From the NCBI GenBank assembly GCA_030062745.1, contig CP099854.1, positions 8,892,014 through 8,956,013 of the forward strand: a stretch of 64,000 nucleotides of DNA, written 5' to 3'. Within the stretch, counting starts at the first letter, position 1. Each line of letters starts with the position of its first letter. Below the pieces are notes generated by a model. The model did not search any database. It saw nothing but the letters and a program-made list of their open reading frames with translations, and had not been told where the DNA came from. Below are positions 11,412-21,834 of this stretch, piece after piece. Both the position numbers and the translations under genes were made by a program. This DNA is from Capitulum mitella (Eukaryota > Arthropoda > Thecostraca > Pollicipedomorpha > Pollicipedidae).

Positions 11412-12321
11412 TCAGAGCTGTGCGTCGTTTCGCGACTGCTTGCTGGCATTCCGGGGTCCACCAAGGCGCTGATGCCTTATTTCTGGGTTTTTAGATTTTG
11501 GGACGGTGGCTTGTGCTGCCGAGCTGATGGCTCCTAAGACCTCACTTATGGTGTGGTCTGCTGAATTTACTGATGCGAGGTCCACCATGGCCTCGTATTT
11601 TGGCCAGTCCGCCCTTTTCAGATTCCATGTGGGTGCGTGGAGTTTTGTATCGTGGATTGTGCCGGAGCTGAGCTTAATGTGTGTTGGGTGGTGGTCGCTC
11701 AGCACGGGGTCGTCCGCTACGGACCATTCAAAAAGGTGACTCATTCGCGGGGTGCAGCACGAAATGTCGATAGCGCTGTATACGCCCCCAGTCTGGGGCT
11801 GTGTCTGGTGGCGGCCCCGGTGTTCAGTAGTGTTAGATTTTGGCCCTCGATAAATGTGTGTATGGCGTGTCCTCTTGTTTTGTGGCTCCCCCAGCTGGGG
11901 TGGTGCGCATTGATGTCGCCCAGGGTGAGCACTGGGTGTGGAAGTTGTGAGATGAGACTGATGAGGTTTTGTGGTGTGGGGTCTGGGTCTGAGGGCGGAA
12001 TGTATATTGAAATAATGGTGGTTTGTACGTGGTTAATTTTTAGCTGCACAGCTACAGAATTGATCTGGCTGTTTACGTTAATTCGGCTGTGGGGGATGCT
12101 GTTGGCAATGAGAATGGCAGCGTCCCCTTTTCTGGTTGGCCCGTTGACATTATCAACGTGCCATGTGAAATTTGGGATGTGGGCCCAGTGGGAATCTGAA
12201 TGCCGCAGGTGAGTCTCCTGAGGGCGGCCAAGGCTAGGTTTCTGCGTTGCATTAATTCAGATTTAGATTCGGTAAAGCGGGATGGAGTGCCGTCCACATT
12301 CCATTGGAGAATGTGTGTCAT
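11412..12321 (-). pseudogene. LINE ORF2: endonuclease domain, frameshifted
   Basis: The frame opens MTHILQWNVDG, the usual QWN start of LINE APE endonucleases. It breaks near codon 36 and resumes as a frame containing YIPPSDPDP and then LGDINAHHPSWGS, the GD.NAHH..WG catalytic motif. After another break the frame reads VLSDHHPTHIKL, the SDHxP motif with the catalytic histidine. These motifs come in canonical order over about 300 codons, so the domain was once intact. The nick-making endonuclease would act during target-primed reverse transcription. At least three frame changes make it non-functional. Confidence 0.85.
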
Positions 12322-12699
12322 GTTTTAGGACTTAGGGACCGGGGTGGGGCAAATGCGGCGTGTCGTTGGGGTGTCAGACAGGGAATCCACAAGGTTGAGG
12401 GCCTTGCGGACCGGGCGCTGGGTCGTGGCTGGCGGTGTAACACGCTGCCAAAGCTTTCTTGGTGATTAAGGATTCGTGAAGACTGTGTCCAGGTCACACT
12501 GATTCTTTGGACTTTAGATATATTTCATGAACAGTCGGCTCAGCACTGCATCCGAAACTTTCCGCGTCCTCGAGTACATGAGACCCGGCCAAAACCCCAG
12601 CCCAAGTCAATGTGCTTTCTTGGAAGTTCCGAGAGGGGAGTTCAATAGCCCTTATATGGCTAACTCATTAACATGGCGGTAGATTGTCCTCTGGGCATA

Positions 12700-13735
12700 G
12701 CGCACCTTCTGGTGTGGCCGTCTGTTTTTCTTTCATCTTTTTTGCTGCCCCATGGATGGGAACAGGTTACGTGTTGTTCGAACTGACAGAGCTGCAGTCA
12801 GGCCGTCCTTCCGGAGTTCAAGCCCATTCCGTCGAAGGAAACGATGACCAGATACTGCTGCCCTCTATAAATCTGTAGTTCCGACATTTGCCGCGGGACG
12901 CCACGTTGCCGCGGTCGACGCAGCAGCCGGTTTGAGCGTTTTTTTTACGGTTTGCTTTCGTTTCGTTCTCAGCGCTTACGTTTCGCGCGCGACTTCGACT
13001 ATTCCAGCGATGCTGGTGTATTCTAGCACATTTTAGTGTAGTTGATGTGGCACAAACTGCGCCGAATATCGCCTTGAACGAAGCCTTCTTGGCGCTGGGT
13101 CTTGTGCTTCGGAAAGGGAGACGCAGCAGAAGTTTTGCCGATGTTTTTTTTTCTTGTAGGGCATCCTGGTCCTGCCCTGAGACCTCAATCTGGGCTCACC
13201 AGGGGCCGCCGGTATCAAGAAGCCTTGTAAAGCAGAGCAGAGCTCTGCCTTACATACTAAGATACTAAGATATATACGAGGACAAAATCTAAGCACAATT
13301 GGGATGAAAGCCACGCGAAATTCATTCATCTCTCAATCCCAACATCGGTCTGACGCAAACAACGCCCATAAGTAAATACTTTGACACTGAACGACTTTTT
13401 ATGCGACTCTACAGTTCGAGACGGTAGACTAGAGGGGAGGAGCTTTGCAAAAATAGTTGGGGGGCCCAAGTGCTAATTTCGACCGATGCTGATGAGTTAG
13501 TCCATTCTTTTCATGCACCATCATAGACCTAATGCCAAAAAATCCTCTATTATTGGGGGCCCGCCCCCCCCCCCCAAAAAAAGGCTCCACCTATCATCGA
13601 CTGTCTCGACCGTCACCTGCCTAATCATGATCACGCTGCGTCTTTGAATTACGTGCAGTATTTCCTCACCTGTTCCCTGAAATGGTACTTGCTCCGCTCA
13701 TCAGTCGCAGTACAGACTGTATAAAAGCTCGTTTA
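12700..13735. repeat. Duplicated unit C, copy 1 (noncoding)
   Basis: This unit matches 38612-39950 in the same orientation over most of its length. Shared landmarks are tttttgctg.ccccatgga, cagtcaggccgtcct, a TATAAATCTGTAG near 12867, gcagcagaagttttgccgat, a short TACTAAGA repeat, and a poly-C/poly-A junction at the right. The other copy carries about 310 extra bases near 39510-39820. Open frames in the two copies are not conserved (frameshifts between them), so I read the unit as noncoding. It could be an unknown transposon or a segmental duplication. Confidence 0.75.
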
Positions 13736-13739
13736 TACA

Positions 13740-14300
13740 GGCTTTTGACCTTACTCTTAACGTCATCGTTGACCTTGATGTCTACATCTTAGTAACAACC
13801 AAAATTTCAAAGTCGAACGTTATTGGTCGTCTCTTGGGCGTTTCCTGAAACTAAGTCATTGTTCTCTGAGACAGGCAGAGAAAAAAATGCCCTTCAGTTT
13901 GTGAAAGATAACGCAAAACTCAACTTGTGCCCGGCGAAGGACTTAACTCTACCCGTATGTTCACATGGTTAGCCATTTTTGGCCACTACAATTCCGTTTT
14001 TTCCCTAAATTTCGATATTATGATTTTAGACGCTGATATCTAAATAGCTAGCATCCTTTCCCCAACAGCATGTTCCCAGTGTTGAGGTTTTTTGTTTGGA
14101 TTCCGTTTGTTGGGACTCCACACTTGAATGGATGACCTGTGAGCTTGGCCTACACCACTGGACGTCCGCAAGTATGGATGGAGTAACCTGGGGTGGGGAG
14201 GGGGACTGGGGCATGTTCCCCCATATGTCAGGTGGTGCGGGCGCCCCTTTTATGCCATAGCAATAAAATGGGTTTCGAAGGAAAATATATGTAAAAAGCA
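13740..14300. other. No gene recognised
   Basis: I see only short frames without domain features and no copy of the repeat families. Confidence 0.4.
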
Positions 14301-14304
14301 TATC

Positions 14305-15504
14305 TTAACCTTATTGGCGGTAGGGGGACTGAATCCGCCACCCCCTCGGGTTTTTGTTTGCCAAATCCAGGATTTTTGACGCAGATTCACGAAACCTAAT
14401 GGCTTTTCCTAGCTATTCTCTCTACATGCTGTGCCGGAATTTTGCGATTCTATTTTGCTCAGGGGCAGAACCAGGCAATGTTTTTGGGAGTCACCTCGGG
14501 CCTTTTTCGCCTTGTTGAGGGTAAAAGGAAAATGATTGCCAAAACTAGCGTTTTTAAGATAGAACTTAAAACTTGGTATGGATGTATAGCTAAATAGTTC
14601 AGCAACCGTGCGAATATAATTTTGCTCATCTAAGGTCAATTTATAAGGTCAGGCCAAGGTCAAAAGTTACAATTTTGTTGCATAGTAGTAATTACGGCGT
14701 TTTTTCTAAATGCCAAACCCAGAATATGTGTCACGTAGATGCCCTTTATTTGTGTATCAAATTTCAACTTGATATTAGATTGGGTCACGGAGCTATGACC
14801 TAAAATGTCGAGGCGCGTACCATATATCACAATAGTCGTAAAACGGAATTTTTGAAATAGAGTGAATTCAAATGATCGAAAACGTTTACAGATCATAGGA
14901 AATGCACATGACATCATTTCAAGTAACTCCAAGGTCATTGGAAGTCATTTAAGGTCAAAAGTCACGAGTCGATCTGAAGAACATGTGACCATGACAGTCC
15001 CCCTTTTTCATGTCCCTGGCACTGCCTATGCGAACATATATAAGCATTGTAATACAATGTGTACTTTTCTAGCATAGCATGACTAGCAGAAGTCGAAAAG
15101 TGTTTTTGCCTTTTTTGTTCATTCAGTCGTTGAAAAACCAATCCTCCTATATTTGAAATCCTGTGAACTCCTATGAATTTTCTCAAAATTTCAAATGTAT
15201 GGACTAATGGTAAACGTCCCATTCATAAACTCTCGATTCATGCCAATTTCATCAAAATCGGTCCATAAACAACGGAGTTATAAGACGTCTAAAAATATCT
15301 CCAATTTTGATTTCTTGCCACCCTCCTTCCACCCTTTTTAAAATTTTCAAAACTTCTTTTTAAGTATGTAGCTAAGTCATGGCAAATCGATTGCCGTTTG
15401 TTGCGGTGAAATCGGATGAGCAGTTCTCGAGATCTCAGGGGTGGAACGAATCCCCCTCCTGCCGGGAATCAGCCATACCGCTAGCCCTCCGGGAATACGG
15501 TTAA
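14305..15504 (+). mobile_element. Family A element, copy 1 (piggyBac-like MITE)
   Basis: This 1.2 kb element runs from TTAA to TTAA. Its left end is diverged (TTAACCTTATTGGCGG) and the right end reads CCGGGAATACGGTTAA. Internal landmarks shared by the family, in order, are gggttttt.gcttgccaa, a conserved CTTAAAACTT segment, aaggtcaggccaaggtcaaaa, gggtcacggagctatgacct, tcgattcatgccaatttca and ctcgagatctcagg. It has no coding capacity. Confidence 0.85.
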
Positions 15505-17320
15505 ACCCAATTCCCATGAGATGTCGAAAACCCGGACTTTTTCTTCATTTCTAATATCAGCGCATACAAAATACGTTTTTCTCTCGATTGCTCTTAGTTG
15601 AGTCCCCTTAAACGCGTGATGAAGCAATGACTTCTCATGCAAGAGATAACAATAATTGTTTCTCTTGTTTAGGCACGGTGATGTGACGAACTGCTTTCTA
15701 TACTGGCGAGGCCAAAGGCCGATTGATCCTTATTTCATCCAGCAGAGAAACCAAACTGAGCCACCCGGCCATGACCTTCCTGGAGGCTGATAGCTTGTTC
15801 ACCACTGGGTAACGAATCATGTAGCTATCAAGTTCTCATTAATAGCTAAATTACAAGATGGGTAAATTCTTCCAGCCGTATATGTTTATATTCTCAGCGC
15901 ACTCGTTTGCAAGCTCTTCCAGATCATTACTGAGGGTACAATCGTTTTCGATCTTAGACCTATTTCTCCATAGGTGTTTTTAAACAGCTCAATAATGGCA
16001 ACACAAAATATTATGGGTACGGTTAAGCTTGCAATTCTTAGGATGCAAATCACTGCAACAGACGGATAAATTCTCTTTTCTATTGCGAAAAGCAAAAGCG
16101 AAAATGATGATGCAAGCAGTGTTGGGGCACTGGTATCTGGTATAAAGCCTGGCACGCCTAACCCAAGCCGTTTTCCCATAGCAAGCGAAACACGGAGATC
16201 TGATTCTAGGTGCCCTCGGCGCCGTCTCTCTATTTCTAGGGTTCTGGTCCATGTGGTTATGATTATGGTCACTGGTGGTTCTGGTCCATAAGGCGCGTCG
16301 GTTTCACTCGGGGACAATCCTGGCGCGGAAGTTCGGAAGCCGCCGCGCCGGCGACAGTTTCCGTCTTTGGCCGAAACATTCGCACCCGGCCTTTACGGTG
16401 TTTCGCCACTGTGAAGGACGCATGGCCGTTGTGCAGCCCAGGTATTGGTGTCTTACCAGATCTGTCTGAAGATGTCAATTGTAAGAAGCACCGAGACATG
16501 GGTGTGGTCTCACATTCGTTTGACGGTGCCTCGGCAACTCCAATGTCGACTGAGCAAATCCAAAGATTGGACAGCCCAAAGTCCCCAAGGTATTGCATGA
16601 CCGGACATCACTGCTCCATATCAAAAAGCTGCATTCCTGCACCGAAGCCTGCTGGGATGAAAGCTTTGTCGTGCGTCGAAGTCGAAAAGCCGAAATGGCA
16701 CGTGCGTTCGACGATGACGAGAAACATTGTCCCGGAAATCTTGAGACAGACCTTGTAAGCTGTTTTCTGTGCGAGTGTATTGGCTTGCTGAGATTGTTTG
16801 GACCCACTTTGTTCGTTTGCCACAAAGCCGGGAAGTCTTCGGTGCACATGCGATTTGTGTATGTTCGAAAATGTGTAAGTCGGTCGAGAAATTTGGATCA
16901 TGGCAAGGAATGGATTGCAGTCCGCGAACGCCATGTACTGTGTGATATGTATTGCGTTCATCGTGCATGGTGTGATCTCTTGACGTGCTGCTCTATGAGC
17001 TCCCCATATTAACGTGCTCGTTTGTACTTAAAAATAAAAACTATCACCATCTTGACTTGATCGCCGTCAGTTTCCAAGTGATCGTCGTCATCAGGCATTG
17101 GGTAGAGTTAGCATCCGCGACCAGATCCTATCTGCTATGAATATCCGTTGCCAGATGTTATGCAGTATCGTCAGTATCATTAGATGATTGCAATGATCAC
17201 CATTGTAAGATTTCTGCGCCATCGCTGTTACAATGATGAGATTATGTAGTTAGCCTGCGTAACAGATCACTCGTTCCGACCTTCAACCAACCTTTTCACT
17301 CAATGCGTGTTCAGGAGAGA
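15505..17320. other. No firm gene; frame-dense stretch with an AATAAA
   Basis: Between 16270 and 17010 several 110-140 codon frames overlap on both strands, which argues that most or all are chance. The longest plus-strand one (16593-17012, Cys-rich) is followed by AATAAA at about 17031, so a plus-strand transcript could end here, converging on the next gene. I see no recognisable domain. Confidence 0.3.
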
Positions 17321-17342
17321 AATGTCTTTGACGAGAAAGACT

Positions 17343-17348
17343 TTTATT
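17343..17348 (-). terminator. Polyadenylation signal AATAAA of the 17.6 kb gene
   Basis: The minus strand reads GCAATAAAAGTC, 245 nt after the stop codon of the 63-residue frame. This gives a 3' untranslated region of about 270 nt if cleavage falls 10-25 nt further left. Confidence 0.6.
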
Positions 17349-17592
17349 GCTCAGTTCTGCATCTCGACAAGCAGCGACAGCAGCGATTCACATTCTGGAT
17401 GTTTTATCACCAAACATTGACAAATCCGCCATTTTGCGATCCCGCGCGCGACCACCACGAATTTTTCTCCACAAAGAAGACACAGCAACGCGTCCAGTTA
17501 ACACACTGACGTCTAGCAAGCCAACGCACTGCAACGCAGTGCAGCTGCTGTTGCCGTGCCCACGACTGGTCGACAGTCTCTCCAGTGTCGAC

Positions 17593-17784
17593 TCACTTCT
17601 TTCCCTGGTAGTTGGGGTTGTTCGGGTTCATTTGGTTCGAGCGGTTGTCGGCCGCGGGCTTGCCGAACGTGTCGGCGTTTCCAGTGTGTCGATTAGCCCC
17701 GCCCTGGTAGGTCGGGTGGTTGGGATTCAGCTGGTTGGCTCGGTTGTCCGCCGCCTTCTGGCCCATTCCCTTGCCGTGCGGCAT
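17593..17784 (-). CDS. Small hydrophilic protein, 63 aa, with an internal repeat
   Basis: The whole reading frame lies in exon 2 and starts 3 nt after the acceptor ttccaatag|acc. The 63-residue product begins MPHGKGMGQKAADNR and ends NPNYQGKK. It has no Cys or Trp, no signal peptide and no hydrophobic segment, and is rich in Asn, Gly, Gln and Lys. Residues 11-28 and 44-61 are an imperfect duplication (14 of 18 identical) of AADNRxNQxNPNxPxYQG, joined by a Gly/His/Thr linker. The start and the QGKK end match the proteins encoded at 48.6 and 63.7 kb, and the gene structure is the same. I do not recognise a named family. Composition suggests a disordered, hydrophilin-like protein, perhaps stress-related, but that is only an inference. 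The frame is well supported by splice sites, promoter and paralogues. Confidence 0.85.
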   Translation of the reverse strand: MPHGKGMGQKAADNRANQLNPNHPTYQGGANRHTGNADTFGKPAADNRSNQMNPNNPNYQGKK

Positions 17785-17787
17785 GGT

Positions 17788-18373
17788 CTATTGGAAACAC
17801 GTAGAAATGGATTAAAAAAATGTTCAACAGCATGACGTGATACTCGAAGAAAATCATACCGCTCGTTCAGCCATGAAAGCAGCATGACGCCATAAAGGGG
17901 GCGTTATGAGCGAGGAGTGGTTTGTTATTGCTTGATACATTACTCGTATTACTTTCAGGTCCCCTCTATGAGTTTCGCAACAACAATCTTGCAATAAAAA
18001 ATATTTATCACCTTTTTCGGTGCTTCCCAAAATAGTTAAGAGGAAAAAAGAGCTTGCAAGGTAACATACTGGAAACAAAAATACACAGAATTTGAAGAAT
18101 TGAGCTATATTCTTGTGAAAATTCATGATTCGGTGCTCAGGGGATGCAAAGTTATTGGCCTGCGGAAACAACTGTGGTGAGGATTCGCCGGCTGCCCACT
18201 TTGTTTTGTTGCCTCCTCGCTGAACATTCCCAGTCCCATAGTCACCAGACCAACGGCCTCGTTCATAACTAACGGAAATCAAAGGCACCACAGCAGTAAA
18301 ATAGCATAATATCCTGCCAATACGCAGAAGAACGATGCCAGACTTTGGCTTGCCACACTTTGGTTGTACTTAC
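17788..18373 (-). other. Intron 1 of the 17.6 kb small-protein gene
   Basis: The donor GTAAGTAC is at 18373-18366 and the acceptor CCAATAG ends at 17788, giving 586 nt. The intron is AT-rich with no open frame of note and separates a noncoding exon 1 from the exon that holds the whole coding frame. Confidence 0.75.
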
Positions 18374-18433
18374 TGTTTGAGTTGGAAGTGGAGATAAACG
18401 ACCAAGGACAGCAGCCTCTTCAGCCTGAAGATT
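18374..18433 (-). other. Noncoding exon 1 of the 17.6 kb gene
   Basis: This predicted 60-nt 5' untranslated exon starts at the A of a CTCAATCTT initiator and ends at AAACA|GTAAGTAC. It contains no ATG. Confidence 0.65.
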
Positions 18434-18542
18434 GAGGTGGGCCCTATCGATGCTCTGTCTATATACCCAGCCCGGGGGGGGACGGGTGGGGGCGGTGACG
18501 CTCAGTGCACATGCGTCATCAGCCGTGGAGCCTTCCCATTGG
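18433..18542 (-). promoter_or_regulatory. Core promoter: CCAAT, TATA, TCA initiator
   Basis: TATATAG lies at 18465-18459. The initiator CTCAATC has its A 33 bases into the box-to-start interval, at 18433. A CCAAT box on the coding strand (18542-18538) lies about 105 bases upstream, and a TGATGACGCA word near 18520 resembles a CRE/AP-1 site. The same TATA-to-TCA spacing occurs at both other small-protein genes. Confidence 0.7.
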
Positions 18543-18599
18543 CTGCTGAGAAGAGCTCGCCTCCAATGAACGGCAGAACTGTGAAGGTGACCACACCAA

Positions 18600-19550
18600 A
18601 GCTTCTCTAACGGGTGAACAGTTTGTTCTTGAGACGAAGTTTGACGTTGTACGACATGTTTAGAAGCTGGTGTTTTGAATCGTTTCTTCGTAAATACGAG
18701 TAAAAAACATTATCAATCAAATTAATATGTCTTATGATGTAGATATATTTATATGTGCAATGCCGTAATCATAGCGGCACAACATCACTTGAAATACGTG
18801 GTAAATACTGCTGCATTTACTGCTGCCTTCGCGGACATTTTTCACGTCAGGCGTGTGTGTTGCAATTAACACGATTTTGAGTCAGTTCAAACTGAAATGA
18901 ACTTTGTCGGCAACACTGGCGATATTATTCAGATTCTGACAAAAGCTGAAGAAAACATGGCGGCCCTAGACAAGACCCGACTCAGAAGCAGAAAACACTG
19001 CAAGGTAATCAAAATGGCAAAAAAGGGGTGACAAAAAAGGAGCTAAAAGGAGGAAACGCCCGTTCTTTTGTGTAACTGAAGTCGCTTTTGTTCGGGGGAA
19101 AGGGGTAGGGAGAAAATGCCTGAGTTTTTTTTGTAAACTGTCCCGCAACGTCTTTTTCGATCGCGCTGAAACATTGCATGGCTGAGTTTTGAGCCTGTTT
19201 GCGCAGCCTGAAGTTTTTAGGTCATTATCTTGTCAAATCACTGACCATCTCTTTCTTGAGAGCATATCATGGAGAAGTCGCGATATGGGTACGGTCTTCA
19301 TCGTTCATCTTCATTGCTCTTTCTCAGTTTTACTAAATATTATGACCTAGGTGTCGCCCATCTTGTCAATGCCTTCCTCGCCGTATTCCTTATTGGGCCA
19401 AGGTAATTTGAAGTCAGAATTATAAACTGACATCACTGACAATTTTGACATTACTTCGATCTCAGATGGATCATGGTGTAATCCAAAACGTTGATTTGCG
19501 TGTGGACAGAGAAGTTTGAGCACCTAGTTATTGTTAAGATTCGTTTAAGG
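18600..19550. other. No gene recognised
   Basis: AT-rich DNA without supportable exons or family repeats. Confidence 0.4.
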
Positions 19551-19554
19551 ACTA

Positions 19555-20095
19555 TTAACCCTATTTCGCGCAGGGAGAGGCAGATTTTGCCCCCGCCGAT
19601 TTTTTGCTCGTCATTCCTCGGATTTTGAGAGCTCTTACATCAGCATGATAGGAGCTTTCGTGAGTAAAACAGCTACATTCTCCGTGCGGTTTCATTCCTA
19701 AGCGTAGTAGTAATGTGAAATTAACGGTGTCGCATTCATGAGGCCATGTAGGGTCCAGCGGCCTTACAAGGCCTTTTTCAGTAACGTTGTAATACGTGCA
19801 TGCCTTGGTTGTCGTTTTCAGTCACTAAAGACGGACAAAAGTCACAGTCTGCGCTGAAAACTAAGCAAGATCTCAGCCTTGGCTAAATTCGGCAAAACGT
19901 CGTGCAGGGGTTTCGTAATGACGTCATAACTTCGTGACCTGACCTGACTCAAACTTTGTTTTGCTGCCAAAATGTGTAGAGTTGATTGCTTGACAGCACT
20001 GCATGTTTGGCTGCGCCACGTCAAGCGGTGCAGAATTTATTGGGGGAAAACGGAGACGGCGGGTGAGATTCGACCCCAAGGATGTCTCGGGTTAA
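19555..20095 (+). mobile_element. 541-bp relative of family A
   Basis: It starts TTAACCCTATTTCGCGCAG and continues with tgcccccgccgattttttgct, like the family A left end (TTAACCCTATTCCCGGCAG...ttttttgct). It ends gatgtctcgggTTAA. The interior does not resemble family A, so this may be a shorter sister MITE mobilised by the same transposase. Confidence 0.45.
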
Positions 20096-20141
20096 GTCAG
20101 CCAGAAAAGGCAAAGACGTATTATTCTACTACCACCAATGC

Positions 20142-21196
20142 TTAACCCTATTCCCGGCATGTGGGCGAATCCCCCCTCGGGTTTTTTGCTTGCCAATTCC
20201 AGGATTTTTGACGCAGATTCACGAAATTTGATGATTTCTCCTAATTGTTTTTTCGACGTATTGTCACAAAATTTCGTAATCACGGTTTGCTCAGGGGTGG
20301 AGCCAGACAACATTTTTGGGAGGCACCTCAAGCCATTTTTGGCCATGTTCAGGGTAAAAGAGAAGTGACTGCCAAAAGATCCCTTTAAGATAGAACCTAA
20401 AACTTTACATGAATGTATAGGCCAACTTTTGGACAACATAAAAATACAGTTTGGTTCATGTGTGCTCACTTCACAAGGTCGGGTCAAGGTCAAAAGTCAA
20501 AATTTGGTTTTATAGCTATTATTTTGATGCTATTTCTTCAAATGTCAAACCTAGAATATATATGACGTAGAAGGGCGCCTTCTATACGTGTACCAAGTTT
20601 CAGCTTGATATCAGGTCGGGTCACGGAGCTATGACCTAAAATTTCAGTGCGCGTACCCTATATCACAACAGCCGTAAATGGAATTTCAGAAACAGAGTGA
20701 ATTCAGATGAGTGGAAATGTCTTCAGACAACATTAAATGCGCATGAGATCATTCCAAGTGCCTCTTGGCTCAATGGAGGTCATTTAAGGTCAAAAGTCGG
20801 AAGATGATCTGAAGAACACGTGACGATGACAGTTCCCCATTTTTCATGCCTCTGACACCGCCTTTGCAAACATAATATTGTACTACACTTTGTACTTCTT
20901 TAGCATAACATGACTAGCAGAAGCCAAAAAGTGCTTTTAACTGTTTTGTTAATTTGGTTTTTGAAAAACTAATCCTCGTATTTTGAAACCCTGTGAAGCC
21001 TATGAATTTCCTCAAAATTTCAAATGTATGTACAAAGGGTGAATTTTTTATCTGCAATATCTCGATTCATGCCAATTTCACCAAACTCGGTCCATAAACA
21101 GCGCAGTTATAAGAAGGCCAAATATGTCTTGCATTTTGACCTTTTTGCCGCCCCTACATCCACCCCTTTCACAATTCTGGAACCTTCTTGATGGTT
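20142..21196 (+). mobile_element. Family A element, copy 2 (3'-truncated)
   Basis: The left end TTAACCCTATTCCCGG is intact, followed by the gggttttttgcttgccaattcc block and the usual order of internal landmarks. Homology fades near 21196, before the ctcgagatctcagg block and right terminus, so the right ~150 bp is missing. Confidence 0.85.
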
Positions 21197-21199
21197 TAA

Positions 21200-21480
21200 A
21201 TTTGAACCCTTGACGGCTTAAGTGTCCATGAAACTGCCAAACATGTCCATGAAACTGCCTGAGGTATCGCTGAAACTGTCAAAGAGCACTTTCAGACGCT
21301 CCTGGAAAGGAGCGCCTGAGGCGTCCCGAGGGACACGTGAAACTGTAAAAGGAACCTGAGACCACTAGAAGGCTCTGACGTGGCAGACGGCGAGGGACCA
21401 CCAAAAGTGCCCCTGTAAATGGAAGAGGAAGCTTAACCAAAGCTAGCAAGAAAGTCTCCAGAAACCACGACGGTCAGACG
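21200..21480. repeat. Degenerate short tandem repeat
   Basis: Units like 'gtccatgaaactgcc', 'atcgctgaaactgtc' and 'acacgtgaaactgta' recur every 20-30 bases. The theme (AAACTG plus a GTCC/GTCT word) resembles the longer degenerate array at 36.1-36.75 kb without matching it closely. Confidence 0.45.
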
Positions 21481-21830
21481 GGCTCCTGGGCCAGATGCAT
21501 ACACATATCAAAGAGAGGCAGGGACGCAGCTGCCTAAAATCCCGCCGTTGTCCTCATATTTCGGCCACTTTGTAGGGGAACAAAACGTAAAATTTTCTCA
21601 AATAAGGTGACGTGCTTGATTTTTTTCGGTCACTTCATCTAGTATGAAACGCAAAATTCCATCAAATATTTTCCCTCAACCCGAGCAGGTAGACGTTTTT
21701 TTTCATATCTCAACAGCAAAAAATGTGGGGGGAGGGGCCGACCGGGAGAGGGGCTCCGCGTTGACCATTTGCCCCCTGCCCCCTTTGACGAAATCGTGGA
21801 TCTGCCCATGCTGGACCCAGAGCCGAGCCG
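21480..21830. other. No gene recognised
   Basis: Nothing supportable apart from G-rich debris near 21725-21760. Confidence 0.4.
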
Positions 21831-21834
21831 CCGC

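Larger units (their letters stand above)
9590..12475 (-). mobile_element. Decayed APE-type LINE, 5'-truncated and lacking its RT domain
   Basis: The minus strand carries a non-LTR retrotransposon. From right to left it shows the last ~40 codons of ORF1, ending in a stop 5 nt before ORF2 (ATG at 12321-12319). Then come the apurinic-type endonuclease, a jump across the missing reverse transcriptase near 11030, an RNase H domain (about 10880-10420), a C-terminal Cys/His knuckle (10226-10130) and a 3' untranslated region to about 9590. RNase H between RT and C terminus, with an APE endonuclease first, fits Jockey/I/R1-like clades. Several frameshifts show that it is dead. The 3' and 5' ends are estimates. 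Confidence 0.8.

Noticed and set aside
13033-13329. 98-codon minus-strand frame in unit C
   Set aside because: The other copy (38907-39188) is frameshifted relative to it, so the frame is not maintained.
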